NCBI RefSeq assembly: GCF_009690625.1
Contig: NZ_CP033878.1
Span: forward strand, 930,001-994,000
Origin: Halorhabdus sp. CBA1104
GTDB taxonomy: Archaea; Halobacteriota; Halobacteria; Halobacteriales; Haloarculaceae
Reading direction: 5' to 3'
DNA length: 64,000 nucleotides
The stretch's first letter is position 1. The number at the start of each line of letters is the position of its first letter. The notes below the pieces were generated by a model. It worked only from the letters and a program-made list of their open reading frames with translations. It was not told the origin of the DNA and did not search any database. This document shows, in pieces, positions 35,291-43,822 of this stretch. Both the position numbers and the translations under genes were made by a program.

Positions 35291-35974
35291 TCAGTAGTTA
35301 GACGTATCTATGCCCCTCTTTTCGATTTGTTTCTCAGCGAAATCAATTGCTTTTAACAAGTCGCTTTTGCTGTCAAACACCGTTTCTATCCCGATACGTT
35401 CATCAATCGTTTCGATCGGATTTTCCCAGTCAGCAATGTGGACTGCATAGGCGGGTACTGCCGCCTTGAACCCGCCTTTAGGATTCCAAGGTCCACCCCG
35501 CCCACCAAATCCAGGATCGTCACGAACGAGTTGAATAATCTCTTTTATTTCGCTTTCATCCTTTTCTGGGAAAAGTGACCGTTGGAACTCAGTAAGGTAC
35601 TGATGTGTATCACGCTCATACGTGTTAATCGGATGAGAATGCGACGTTTCTTCGTCAACTGGCAATCCCATTTGAATTTCCCACTTCCTCCCCCCCTTCT
35701 CAAAAGCGTCTTTATGGTCTCCCATCCAAGACGTTCGTGCTTTCGATCCATCTGGATACGCGGCTTCGAAGGTATGTTCATCCATTTTACGATCGTCCAT
35801 ACCGCTATTGCCGTCAGCAGAACGATCAAACTGAGCTTCGCCCGCGTCAGGATCGTCTGCGAGACAGTCATCTGCCCGTTCGTGTTCGGCATCCATTTTT
35901 CCGATGTAGTCTGAGTCTACGTCCACGCCAGTTTCTTCAGGAGCGCTGTTAACCCACCTGTCACTCCGACTCAT
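35291..35974 (-). CDS. Hypothetical acidic element protein (227 residues)
   Basis: The N-terminal ~75 residues are very acidic and probably disordered (ERADDCLADDPDAGEAQFD). A folded part follows (HTFEAAYPDGSKARTSWMG, GRKWEIQMGLPVDE, YLTEFQRSLFPEKDESEIKE, AVPAYAVHIADWENP), ending in a helix (SDLLKAIDFAEKQIEKRG). No family recognised. It overlaps the RHH-like gene upstream by 4 bases (ATGA), so the two are co-expressed. Alternating helices and Trp/Tyr pattern look like a soluble enzyme or a partner of the RHH-like protein. Function unknown. Confidence 0.6.
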   Translation of the reverse strand: MSRSDRWVNSAPEETGVDVDSDYIGKMDAEHERADDCLADDPDAGEAQFDRSADGNSGMDDRKMDEHTFEAAYPDGSKARTSWMGDHKDAFEKGGRKWEIQMGLPVDEETSHSHPINTYERDTHQYLTEFQRSLFPEKDESEIKEIIQLVRDDPGFGGRGGPWNPKGGFKAAVPAYAVHIADWENPIETIDERIGIETVFDSKSDLLKAIDFAEKQIEKRGIDTSNY

Positions 35975-36249
35975 GCTATCACCCGCAACACGTCATTGAT
36001 ACTTACTGTCTCAGAATCGTGAAAAATGTCGGATTTCATTTCATTCAAAACCCTGTAACAACTACTGGAAACTTTGATGGGAACAGTTTCCTCTCTCGAA
36101 CGTTCAAGGTGGCCGTGACTACACGAACTTGGCCGTCCAAGAAACAGACCCGCTAATATTGCAATAGTTCGGGAATAAGACTTATTTTTATACTGACTAT
36201 TCAACTGGTCCGCAATCTCCTCATCGATGCGAATTGATTTCCTTGACAT
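35971..36249 (-). CDS. Ribbon-helix-helix-like protein
   Basis: 92 residues. The start MSRKSIRIDEEIADQL then NSQYKNKSYSRTIAILAGLF has the strand-helix-turn-helix pattern of RHH repressors. The C-terminal part (VPIKVSSSCYRVLNEMK, VSINDVLRVIA) looks like a second RHH-type unit. It begins a two-gene unit with the acidic protein downstream (ATGA overlap). RHH proteins in archaeal viruses and plasmids usually control copy number or lysogeny, and antitoxins use the same fold. The DNA just upstream is AT-rich with direct repeats (AGCGACT/ACACGGC near 36270-36315). Confidence 0.6.
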   Translation of the reverse strand: MSRKSIRIDEEIADQLNSQYKNKSYSRTIAILAGLFLGRPSSCSHGHLERSREETVPIKVSSSCYRVLNEMKSDIFHDSETVSINDVLRVIA

Positions 36250-37298
36250 ATCTACAAACCTTAATGACTACACGGCAGATTATGGGGCATAGCGACTACA
36301 CGGCCTACAAGCGACTTACAGCATTCATTCCTTCCCACGAGTTTACCCCCAAGCAATTCACCTATTGAGCGCCAGACATAAAAACCTTCGTTTTCTGATA
36401 ATATATAAAATGATAGGATATGGCAGTATCATACTCAAACTGGCTGTTTCTACGGGGTTAAATTTCTATGATATTACTACTGTAATAATCTATTGGTAGT
36501 GTATAACAACCCACCCCGAAATCGGGCAGTAGAGGGCTTCTCAAAAATAACAAATAGGTGTATAGAAGTGTGGGAAGATGAAGAGAAGTGTTCCTTGCGC
36601 GCGAGATACCTACAATCATACACTTGTACTCTAGAAGAGTGTTACCTCAATCAGGTACGTGGCGGTTCGGTACGGTTCGTTTTTGATTACTACGTAATCA
36701 ACACTCACCGCACCTTCACCACCTTCCCACAGGTACCTAGTTGAGAACAGAGATATGGATTATCACGTTCATTCGAACGTGTGAGCATAGATCTCTGTCT
36801 AGACCCCCCACCTGATTACAGGCTGTTGGCGGGTCGATTGAGTTGGTTGCCTGCCTTCCTAATGCGGTTGGGGTCGAGGAGAGAAGACGACCCAGCGTTG
36901 GGGAAAGCATCGGAACGTAGTGGAGATGATCCCCGAGTGGTCGTGTCGCTCTGCACGGAGACCCCCAAGCCCCTGTACCATCATGATCGTTACAGTCCCT
37001 CAAATATCGGCGTGAGTGGTGTTCTGTGAAGTTTGTTGAGAAAACAAGTGGTAACCATCCTATTCTCATTTCAAACCAACTGTGACCCACGTCACTGCCC
37101 TCACAGTCAATTCTAAGGGTCATGAATGGGGGTAAAATCGATTTGTTCAACAATCGAGTGGTAACCGTTGTGTAGTATACCGAACGGCCTGAGAGCCCTG
37201 TGAGAGTCTTAGAAGGAAATCTGATAGGACAAGTAGATTGCTCAATTCTTTTGCTTATCAACAGTAGATTTAATTGATTCGTGGAAGTATTTCTTTCT
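36250..37298. other. Kilobase without recognised genes in the element
   Basis: No frame here has convincing codon character or a known domain. 36250-36500 is very AT-rich with TTTCTAC (36447-36453). At 37032-37056 and 37142-37166 the pattern TTTGTT-N9-AGTGGTAACC occurs twice, 110 bases apart in the same orientation. The part at 36780-37000 is GC-richer and may be captured sequence. Candidates are a replication origin, operator sites for the RHH-like protein, or relics. Confidence 0.5.
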
Positions 37299-38512
37299 AT
37301 GGATAGACGGTCATTCATACGGTCAGCTGGGATCGGTATGGTACTTTTATCGGGGTGTAGTAGTGATAGTGATTCATCGGCTACAGAACAAAATATTCAA
37401 TTTTCAAAAAAATGGGAATATTCAGAATTGTCAGAGGATGCTAGATTTGTCGCCGGTTCATCTACAAGTGACACAATTTATATATTGCAATCAAATGGAT
37501 ATTTTTACAATATTAATAGACAAAATGGGGAGCGAAGGTGGTTTGAACAAATCGACGCAGCTCCTAGATCTGAACTCTTCACATTGAACGAACAACCAAT
37601 AATTGCTGAGTTAGGAGGGTTATGGGGAGAGGTAAACATTTACATTTATACATCTGAGGGTGAGCTACAGACTACAATTCTCCCCGAGGAACGAATAGAA
37701 ACTTCTCGTCCAATAGCAAAATAGCTTTTGACAGACAAAGATTATATCTTGCATTTGGAAATACTCACGATGAGGAGATCCATGCAACAGTCCTTAACCC
37801 AATTGAAAACGAAATGATTTCTGAAGAGAGATTAGTTTGGCCGACAATAGGACCATATGCAGTTGTTTCTGACGGAGGAGGTCTAATAGTAGGTGCTGGA
37901 GAATCACGTCCAGATTATCTTGCCCGTATAAATTCAACAGGAGAAGTTGATTGGCAAATTAAGTTTGAAGATAACGTAGTAACATCAAATGTCGATATTA
38001 TAGAAGACGATGGTATAGTGATTGTAGGAAATAAATTAACCGACACGGACGGTGCTGAAACGATAGTCACAACACTAAATGGTGACATAAAGTGGCAACA
38101 TAAGCTAAGATCCCCAAACGAATCATATCGCGTCTTAGGAGATCCAATAGTCACTAGTAATCATATTTATATCCCATATCTTATAGGCTCAAGTTCCATC
38201 GTAGTGAAGAAATTTAGAAAGGAAGGAGATGGAGAGGAACTAGACTCAAAAGAAATATCTCCAGAAGAAGGAGTGGGGGGTAATACTGTATTGTTTTCGG
38301 CAGATGGCCAAATAGTGCTAAGTAAAGTAACTCCTAATTCTTCAGGCGAAACAAGCGTTTCATTTAGAATTTTTGGTTTTCCAGATATAGATCTTGTAAA
38401 TGAGCATACACTGAATGATGTGCATTACAATAAGTTATTGCAATTGTCCTCTTCCGACTTTTTATTCTACTCTAACTTTTTTGATGAATTGCAATATATA
38501 ACATCTACATAA
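37299..38512 (+). pseudogene. Frameshifted AT-rich Tat lipoprotein with beta-propeller-like repeats
   Basis: From ATG 37299 the frame has a Tat signal (MDRRSFIRSAGIG) and lipobox (LLSGCSS), then repeats such as DTIYILQSNGYFYNIN and NGERRWFEQ, as in PQQ-type beta-propellers. It stops at 37724. Homologous sense continues in another frame (KIAFDRQRLYLAFGN, then the open frame 37814-38512 with INSTGEVDWQIKF and NGDIKWQHKL). One frameshift around 37690-37720 splits a protein of about 400 residues. GC content is far below all neighbours, a sign of recent foreign origin. It could also be a sequencing error or a rare programmed shift. Confidence 0.75.
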
Positions 38513-38517
38513 CTATC

Positions 38518-39624
38518 TTACCCCATCCGATTCAAGGCGTCACGTCGGTCCTCTGTCGGAGCTTGGTCGTACCGTTGCATCGTCTTCGGTGAGTTACGCA
38601 ATTGCTCACTGGCGGCTACAAGCCCCTCTTGGCGGGTCATGTACGTGCCCGTCGAGTGGCGTATGGCATACCAACTAATTTGCCGATTCGACGTGTCGAT
38701 CCCTGCCGTCTCACACAACTTCCCCAAGAGGTACTTGAGGGACCGTGACGAGTAGGGGTGTGCCTCACGGGTCAACCATAGTGCATCTGTCTCGTCGTAT
38801 TTGTCGTACAACTCACGTTCCTCAAGCCACCGTTCTAACATGGTTGCTGTCCGTTCTCGTAAAGCGACCTTCCAGTTATCACGACTCTTCGATGCCTCTT
38901 CTGCGGGAATCAACAGTCGTGCATTGGACAGGTCGATCCACGAGACACGGGCACGTCCGACTTCAACAGGTCGAAGGCCTGCATCTAACGATGTCCACAC
39001 GAGTGAAGGGACTTTGAACCCGTTTGCCCGTTGTACGTCATCACTGTCGATTGCGTCAATCGGCTTGCGGAATCGGTGGGACAACTCTTTCTTCTCGTCG
39101 TGAGCAAGTTCGTGATATTGAGACACGCCCCCGTATTCCAGTGACGCCTCTTCGAGTAGCCGACGTTCCTCTCGCGTGAAGAAATCCCGTGGTTGCTGTC
39201 GGGCACTATCCCCGCTAAACGTGACTGACGGGTCCCAGTCGTCTATGTCGTCGTGATAGCGGGCAAGTGTTTTGAGTGACTTCTGTGCGTTGGACTTGTG
39301 GGCATCCGAGTGATCCGAGTAGACGAGTGACCGGCAGTAGTCGTCAAGTGCGTCTGTATCTATCGACAGGGTGTAGCCGTCACGTTCGTCCCACACCCAC
39401 CTGTAGAACACGTCAATGTCGTGCATCCGTCGTCTGACTGTCGAACCCGCATACCCCTCTGCATGGTCAGGATCTTTGCCGAACCCGAGTAACCACTGTG
39501 CTAACTCTCGTCTAAACTCCTTGTAGTCCGTTCGTTGTCGTTGGTTGAGACAGTCGTGTGACGGGTCAGGCACTAACGTCACGTCGTGTCGATCCCCGTT
39601 GACAGCAATAGTTTCGTCACTCAT
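38518..39624 (-). CDS. SNJ2-like tyrosine integrase
   Basis: 368 residues from ATG 39624 (MSDETIAVNGDRH); a start at 39651 would add 9 residues. Core-binding helices in the N-terminal half (GYAGSTVRRRMHDIDVFYRW, HKSNAQKSLKTLARYHDD). The catalytic half has R (LDAGLRPVEVGRA), the Ile-Arg-His box (WYAIRHSTGTYM) and the nucleophile Tyr (PKTMQRYDQAPTEDRRDALN). This is the haloarchaeal integrase type first described for the pleolipovirus SNJ2 and related integrated elements. It lies 150 bases from the right attachment repeat and faces inward, the standard place for the gene that made the integration. Confidence 0.92.
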   Translation of the reverse strand: MSDETIAVNGDRHDVTLVPDPSHDCLNQRQRTDYKEFRRELAQWLLGFGKDPDHAEGYAGSTVRRRMHDIDVFYRWVWDERDGYTLSIDTDALDDYCRSLVYSDHSDAHKSNAQKSLKTLARYHDDIDDWDPSVTFSGDSARQQPRDFFTREERRLLEEASLEYGGVSQYHELAHDEKKELSHRFRKPIDAIDSDDVQRANGFKVPSLVWTSLDAGLRPVEVGRARVSWIDLSNARLLIPAEEASKSRDNWKVALRERTATMLERWLEERELYDKYDETDALWLTREAHPYSSRSLKYLLGKLCETAGIDTSNRQISWYAIRHSTGTYMTRQEGLVAASEQLRNSPKTMQRYDQAPTEDRRDALNRMG

Positions 39625-39777
39625 TGTCGTTAGCCTGACTGTTACGGGCAACCCCCTGCCGTCTATTGATTTGCCGATTCAGCAATGTGGGTAGTTTTCG
39701 CCGTGGCTTGTGAATACTCATTTGTATCACGTTCACGACGGCAGAAAACTGCGAGAGGGGATCGGCGTGGGTCCAAG

Positions 39778-39830
39778 GGACAGCGCCCTCAACGCTGCGC
39801 CGTTGGCCTGGCTTGGCTACCCACGCGCTT
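39778..39830. repeat. Right attachment repeat (53 bp), tRNA-Leu 5' fragment
   Basis: Exact copy of 32399-32451. It lacks the variable and T arms, so no tRNA can be made from it. The DNA beyond it (39831-39880) should be the original promoter side of tRNA-Leu: on the minus strand a TTTTAATCC element lies about 45 bases upstream of the fragment's 5' end. Confidence 0.95.
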
Positions 39831-40205
39831 CCTGCGATTAACTCGCGTTTCATTGTTCCGGAGGGGGATTAAAATGACTGTCGATTCGCCCCGTCCAGTT
39901 GTCTCCCGTGGCGTCATTTCGCTCTGTGGATAATTCGTAGAGAGCGGCCTGTCTCGATGGACCGTCCGATACTATTCGACCGGAGTATGATAAGAATATT
40001 GTCTATAATCGTCTTCCAAGTATGAAAGCAATATTATGGTATTTGGGAAACGACTGCGAGATATCTTACCTGGGATAGAAAATATGCAGAATACTCGGCT
40101 GAGATGCCCGTACCACGTGTTACCATGGTACCATTGCACACTATGAAAATACTGTTCGAATATAGGTACTTATAAGCTTGGAGTTACATAGTGTACGATA
40201 GGATT
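39831..40205. other. Chromosomal intergenic region right of the element
   Basis: No gene seen. It contains the orphaned tRNA-Leu promoter, then AT-rich DNA with CACGTG and the 10-bp palindrome TACCATGGTA (40121-40130), and a TATA-like CTTATAAG about 35 bases before the next start. Confidence 0.5.
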
Positions 40206-40457
40206 ATGAGTTGTCAAAGTAACGCGTCTCCCGCTAACCGGACGTCGTTCACTGCCCACGAAGTGACGACCGACCAAACAGCAGACGTGGCGATGAAGAC
40301 ACAGACCAAGCGCTATACGTTTTACTGGCAGATCGGGGCCAATGGACCGGTGTTGCTTCGGGTTTCCGATTACGATGGTACCGACGTAACCAGTGACGTG
40401 GATCCCCCTGACGACATGTACGATCGCGTTCGACAAAACACGGGCCGGGATATCTGA
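40206..40457 (+). CDS. Small hypothetical protein (83 residues)
   Basis: ATG 40206 (MSCQSNASPANRTSF); the frame is open a few codons upstream. Central pattern KRYTFYWQIGANGPVLLRVSDYDG looks like a small beta-sheet domain, and the end (PPDDMYDRVRQNTGRDI) is polar. No family known. An upstream TATA-like box supports expression. In the 150 bases that follow, a further 26-residue frame from GTG 40504 (CRECGSTYERHRFG) could be a micro-zinc-finger, but evidence is too thin to call it. Confidence 0.5.
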   Translation: MSCQSNASPANRTSFTAHEVTTDQTADVAMKTQTKRYTFYWQIGANGPVLLRVSDYDGTDVTSDVDPPDDMYDRVRQNTGRDI

Positions 40458-40613
40458 CCACAACGCGATCGAGCACCTGTCTTTCTGCCTGGGTAACTGT
40501 GTCGTGTGCCGTGAATGCGGATCGACCTACGAGAGACATCGCTTCGGTAACCGCTCTCTGAAGAAATACGTAACCAAACAATAAATAGGGACCTCACAGC
40601 AGTCCAAGACGGG

Positions 40614-41756
40614 ATGGAATACAGAGACTTCGGGACGGCCATCGATTTCGAACCGTCGGCCCTGGGATTCGGTGCGATGCGGTTGCCGACCGAGGGAGAA
40701 GAGGGGACGATCGACCGTCAACACGCGATCGACATGATTCGGGCGGCGATCGACGAGGGCGTCAACTACGTCGACACCGCCTGGCCGTACCACGACGGCG
40801 AGAGCGAACGGGTCGTCGGCGAGGCACTCACGGGCGACTATCGCGAAGACGTCTCTCTCGCGACCAAGATGCCCTCGTGGAAACTCGAGACGAACGAGGA
40901 CCTCGAGGAGTACTTTCAGCGCCAACTCGACCGACTTGCTACCGATCACGTCGAGTGTTATCTTCTGCACGCACTCGATGAGGAGTTCTGGAACACATAC
41001 CAAGAACTCGATACGTTCGAGTGGCTCGAACGGAAACAAGCTGCGGGGGAAATCGGTCACGTCGGGTTTTCCTTTCACGACGATCTCGATCTCTTCGAGG
41101 AAATCGTCGACACCTACGACTGGGATTTCTGCCAGATCCAGTATAACTACCTCGACCAGCAATTTCAGGCTGGGCGGGCGGGTCTCGAGTACGCCGCCGA
41201 GCGAGGATTGGGCGTCGTCGTCATGGAACCGCTCCGTGGCGGGACACTCGCGACGGATCTGCCCGATCCTGTTTGCGAGGCCTTCGAGGAGGCCGATTCG
41301 GAGCGGTCGCCCGTCGAATGGGCGTTGCAGTGGCTGTGGGACCAGCCTGAAGTGTCGACCGTCTTGAGCGGGATGTCCACCCTCGAGCAAGTGCGTGAGA
41401 ACGTCGACCTCGCCGCCCAATCCGGGGTCGGCCAGTTTTCCGAGAGCGATCTCCAGACCGTACAGCGAGCCCGTGAGCGGTTCGAGGAACTGATGGCTGT
41501 CGACTGTACGGGCTGTGATTACTGTATGCCGTGTCCGACCGGCGTCGATATTCCAGGCAACTTCGATCTGTACAACCGCCTGGAGACGAGCGACGACCCG
41601 ACGGCCGTGCTAGACGAGTATGAACAGCTGGACGAGCACGCACGAGCCGATGCCTGTGTTGCCTGTGGCGAGTGTGAACCTGCCTGTCCACAGAACCTCG
41701 AGATTATCTCTTTGCTGGAAGAAACCCACGCCCGACTGGACGCTGTGCGCGCTTGA
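40614..41756 (+). CDS. Aldo/keto reductase with C-terminal 4Fe-4S ferredoxin domain
   Basis: 380 residues from ATG 40614, with a TATA-like AATAAATAG about 30 bases ahead. The (beta/alpha)8 reductase domain shows LGFGAMRLP, the catalytic Asp and Tyr in VDTAWPYHDGESE, and Lys in SLATKMPSW. The C-terminus carries two Cys clusters: CTGCDYCMPCP and CVACGECEPACP, typical of ferredoxin-coupled aldo/keto reductases in archaea and anaerobes. It reduces carbonyl compounds, with electrons from ferredoxin or NADPH. The physiological substrate is not known. Confidence 0.92.
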   Translation: MEYRDFGTAIDFEPSALGFGAMRLPTEGEEGTIDRQHAIDMIRAAIDEGVNYVDTAWPYHDGESERVVGEALTGDYREDVSLATKMPSWKLETNEDLEEYFQRQLDRLATDHVECYLLHALDEEFWNTYQELDTFEWLERKQAAGEIGHVGFSFHDDLDLFEEIVDTYDWDFCQIQYNYLDQQFQAGRAGLEYAAERGLGVVVMEPLRGGTLATDLPDPVCEAFEEADSERSPVEWALQWLWDQPEVSTVLSGMSTLEQVRENVDLAAQSGVGQFSESDLQTVQRARERFEELMAVDCTGCDYCMPCPTGVDIPGNFDLYNRLETSDDPTAVLDEYEQLDEHARADACVACGECEPACPQNLEIISLLEETHARLDAVRA

Positions 41757-41786
41757 CCGTGCCAGAGAGTCCAACCGGTCCCGAAC

Positions 41787-42716
41787 TCAGTCGGCCTGTG
41801 GCTCCGGGTCGCTCTCGCTGGAAAGATCGACGTCTTCCAGTTCTCGGGAGGGTAACGTGTCCCGGAACCGCCGGACGATCCCTTTTGCCTCGCTCAATTC
41901 CGCACTCCCGACGGCCCGAAGCAGGGCGAGTGCCCGCCGTGCACGCGTCTGTCGCCAGGACTCCGCGCGATGCTCGTAGGTTCGGATCGCACGCAAGAAG
42001 TCGATCTTCCGGAACTCCGGCCAGTACGGGGCACAGAAATATACCGCAGCCTCGTTGCCGTTTGCGTGCCACGGGAGGAAGTTCGACGTGCGCTCGTCAC
42101 CGCCGGTTCGAACGATGAGGTCGACGTCGCTGGTCGGCCCGTCGTACAATCGATCTTCGATCGTCCCAGCGTCGATGTCTGTCGGATCGAGACAGCCGTT
42201 TTCGATATCTTCGGCGATCGAGCGCGTTGCACCGAGTAGTTCAGCCCGCCCGCCGTAGGCCAGCGCGATATTGAGGTGGAACTGGTCGTAGCCACGCGTT
42301 TGCCGATCGGCGTAGGCGACTGCCTCACGGACGCGTTCGGGGAGCCGATCCAACTCTCCGATCGCTCTGATCCGGACTTGGGCTTCGTGGACCCGGTCGT
42401 GGTCGGCAAACTCGTAGAGTTTGTCCTCGATGAGATCGAAAAGGACGGCTCGCTGATCTGCCGGCCGGTTGAAGTTCTCTGTCGAGAATGCATACAGCGT
42501 CAGTTCTGCCACCCCGAGATCGTCACACCATTCGAGCAGTGATTCCGTCGTCTGTGCGCCTGCACGATGCCCGTTGCTGGTTTCCTCGCCGTGCGCGCGG
42601 GCATACCGTCGGTTCCCATCTTGGATGACAGCAACGTGGTCCGGCGCGCCCGACACCTCCCGTTCGAGCAACTGCTCGTAGAGCTTCGAGGCCCACTGAC
42701 GCACCACAGAGACCAT
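41787..42716 (-). CDS. uppS: Cis-prenyltransferase (undecaprenyl-diphosphate synthase family)
   Basis: 309 residues. N-terminal HVAVIQDGNRRYAR has the catalytic Asp (D33). Further family motifs: YAFSTENFNRP, the RTGGDERTSNFLPW signature and the end of the core at YFCAPYWPEF. It condenses isopentenyl diphosphate to long cis-polyprenols; in haloarchaea the product is dolichol-type lipid used as carrier for S-layer N-glycosylation. A ~50-residue C-terminal tail (SSESDPEPQAD at its end) is acidic and probably disordered, as often in haloarchaea. Monocistronic, divergent from the cold-shock pair. Confidence 0.93.
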   Translation of the reverse strand: MVSVVRQWASKLYEQLLEREVSGAPDHVAVIQDGNRRYARAHGEETSNGHRAGAQTTESLLEWCDDLGVAELTLYAFSTENFNRPADQRAVLFDLIEDKLYEFADHDRVHEAQVRIRAIGELDRLPERVREAVAYADRQTRGYDQFHLNIALAYGGRAELLGATRSIAEDIENGCLDPTDIDAGTIEDRLYDGPTSDVDLIVRTGGDERTSNFLPWHANGNEAAVYFCAPYWPEFRKIDFLRAIRTYEHRAESWRQTRARRALALLRAVGSAELSEAKGIVRRFRDTLPSRELEDVDLSSESDPEPQAD

Positions 42717-42814
42717 TTAACAGAACCGATACGCGCGGATGGAATGAGTCTTCTGTTCGCTTCGCCGGAGAACCCGCAGGGTTTTAATGTGTCGACCACG
42801 ACGTACCAGTTGCA

Positions 42815-43009
42815 ATGGCGACCGGTACGGTTGATTTCTTCAACGACACTGGCGGTTACGGTTTCATCGAGACTGAGGACGCAGACGAAGACGTGTTCTT
42901 CCACATGGAGGACGTCGGCGGTCCTGACCTCGAAGAAGGCCAAGAGGTTGAGTTCGACATCGAGCAGGCCGAGAAAGGCCCCCGCGCGAAGAATCTCACG
43001 AGGCTCTAA
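42815..43009 (+). CDS. Cold-shock domain protein, first of tandem pair
   Basis: 64 residues: one cold-shock (S1-like) beta-barrel with RNP1 GGYGFIE and RNP2 DVFFH, ending KGPRAKNLTRL. It binds single-stranded RNA or DNA in the cytosol and keeps transcripts unfolded. A TATA element TTTTAAT (42782-42788) lies about 30 bases before the ATG, fitting a nearly leaderless transcript. The second copy begins 2 bases after its stop. Confidence 0.95.
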   Translation: MATGTVDFFNDTGGYGFIETEDADEDVFFHMEDVGGPDLEEGQEVEFDIEQAEKGPRAKNLTRL

Positions 43010-43011
43010 GC

Positions 43012-43206
43012 ATGGCGGAAGGCACCGTGGACTTCTTCAACGATACGGGTGGTTACGGCTTCATCGAGACCGACGCGGCCGACGACGACGTGTTCTTCCA
43101 CATGGAAGACGTCGGCGGCCCTGACCTAGAGGAGGGTCAGGAAGTCGAGTTCGAGATCGAAGAAGCCGAGAAAGGCCCGCGCGCGACGAACCTGACGCGG
43201 CTGTAA
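43012..43206 (+). CDS. Cold-shock domain protein, second of tandem pair
   Basis: 64 residues, differing from the upstream copy at about nine positions, for example AEGTVD instead of ATGTVD and DAADDDVFF instead of DADEDVFF. The same RNP motifs are intact, so both should be active. Close spacing and similarity indicate a tandem duplication in one operon. The DNA differs more than the protein, so the duplication is old and maintained by selection. Confidence 0.95.
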   Translation: MAEGTVDFFNDTGGYGFIETDAADDDVFFHMEDVGGPDLEEGQEVEFEIEEAEKGPRATNLTRL

Positions 43207-43311
43207 ACACGGTACGGCGGGTCCCACCCGTCTTCTACCGCTCTCATCCCGTCGAGCAGCTGCGCTGTCTGAGACCGTGAGTCGTATTACCAGCGACGCC
43301 GACGTACGGAT

Positions 43312-43710
43312 ATGGACGCGAACGTCGATGATCTCTACGCACAGACCCGAAAGCTACTGCAACCCGGCGAGATCGAGCTTCGCGGGTTGATCGTCCACAC
43401 CGAATTGTCGAACGATCAAGAGCCGGAACTCAATCAACTGACCATCGAAGTTGGAGACACGATCGCCGAACACGCCGCCACCGACGCGGACACGTACGTC
43501 TACTCGGGTACAGAGGATCCGGAATTTGGCCTCAACCAGCACCAGGGACTGACGATCGACGGCGACGAGTTCGTCTGGGAGTGCCAGCAACTCCTCCGGG
43601 ATGGAACCTTCGACGTGGTCTTTTACTATCGAGACAGCGCTGAGACGGATGCCATTCTCGAGGATCTTCGTGAGAACGATCACGAAGTCGCCGACGTCGA
43701 ATCTCCCTGA
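43312..43710 (+). CDS. Haloarchaeal conserved protein (DUF5778-like)
   Basis: 132 residues from ATG 43312. Single small alpha/beta domain: LYAQTRKLLQPGEIELRG, LNQLTIEVGDTIAEH, LNQHQGLTIDGDEFVWECQQ, FDVVFYYRDSAETDAIL. It resembles a haloarchaea-only family I know as DUF5778; function unknown. It stands alone, co-oriented with the siroheme gene 112 bases downstream. The name rests on recalled pattern and should be treated as likely, not certain. Confidence 0.65.
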   Translation: MDANVDDLYAQTRKLLQPGEIELRGLIVHTELSNDQEPELNQLTIEVGDTIAEHAATDADTYVYSGTEDPEFGLNQHQGLTIDGDEFVWECQQLLRDGTFDVVFYYRDSAETDAILEDLRENDHEVADVESP

Positions 43711-43822
43711 ACGGAGAGAACAGAGCCACACCCGATGAGAACGGAACAAATACAGTACAACAGGCAGGCTCGACGGTAATGGTCGTCTGGCATCGTGACC
43801 CCACAAAGCGAGCAGCGAACGG

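Larger units (their letters stand above)
32399..39830. mobile_element. Integrated element at tRNA-Leu (about 7.4 kb)
   Basis: Bounded by a 53-bp perfect direct repeat (32399-32451 and 39778-39830). The right copy is an incomplete tRNA-Leu 5' half. Inside lie a small recombinase next to the left end, an SNJ2-like integrase next to the right end, a coupled string of tiny genes, an RHH-like gene and a frameshifted lipoprotein. Composition is clearly lower in GC than the flanks. No Rep, capsid, spike, packaging ATPase or conjugation gene is recognised, so it may be a satellite, a decayed provirus (SNJ2-type integrases often belong to pleolipovirus-like elements) or a new element type. Confidence 0.88.

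Noticed and set aside
36493-36744. 83-codon plus-strand frame in the element
   Set aside because: Starts with TTG, has no domain and atypical composition; no promoter or coupling support.
36737-37318. 193-codon open frame on the minus strand in the element
   Set aside because: Composition is unlike element or host proteins (many Ser/Thr/Arg in random order), no start context, and it covers the repeats at 37032-37166. Probably chance.
37690-37725. Programmed frameshift in the AT-rich lipoprotein
   Set aside because: No classical slippery heptamer with downstream structure was seen at the junction; simple mutation or sequencing error is more likely.
40504-40584. 26-residue zinc-finger-like micro-ORF before the aldo/keto reductase
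   Set aside because: Only one CxxC pair, GTG start without context, and the stop overlaps the TATA-like box of the next gene.
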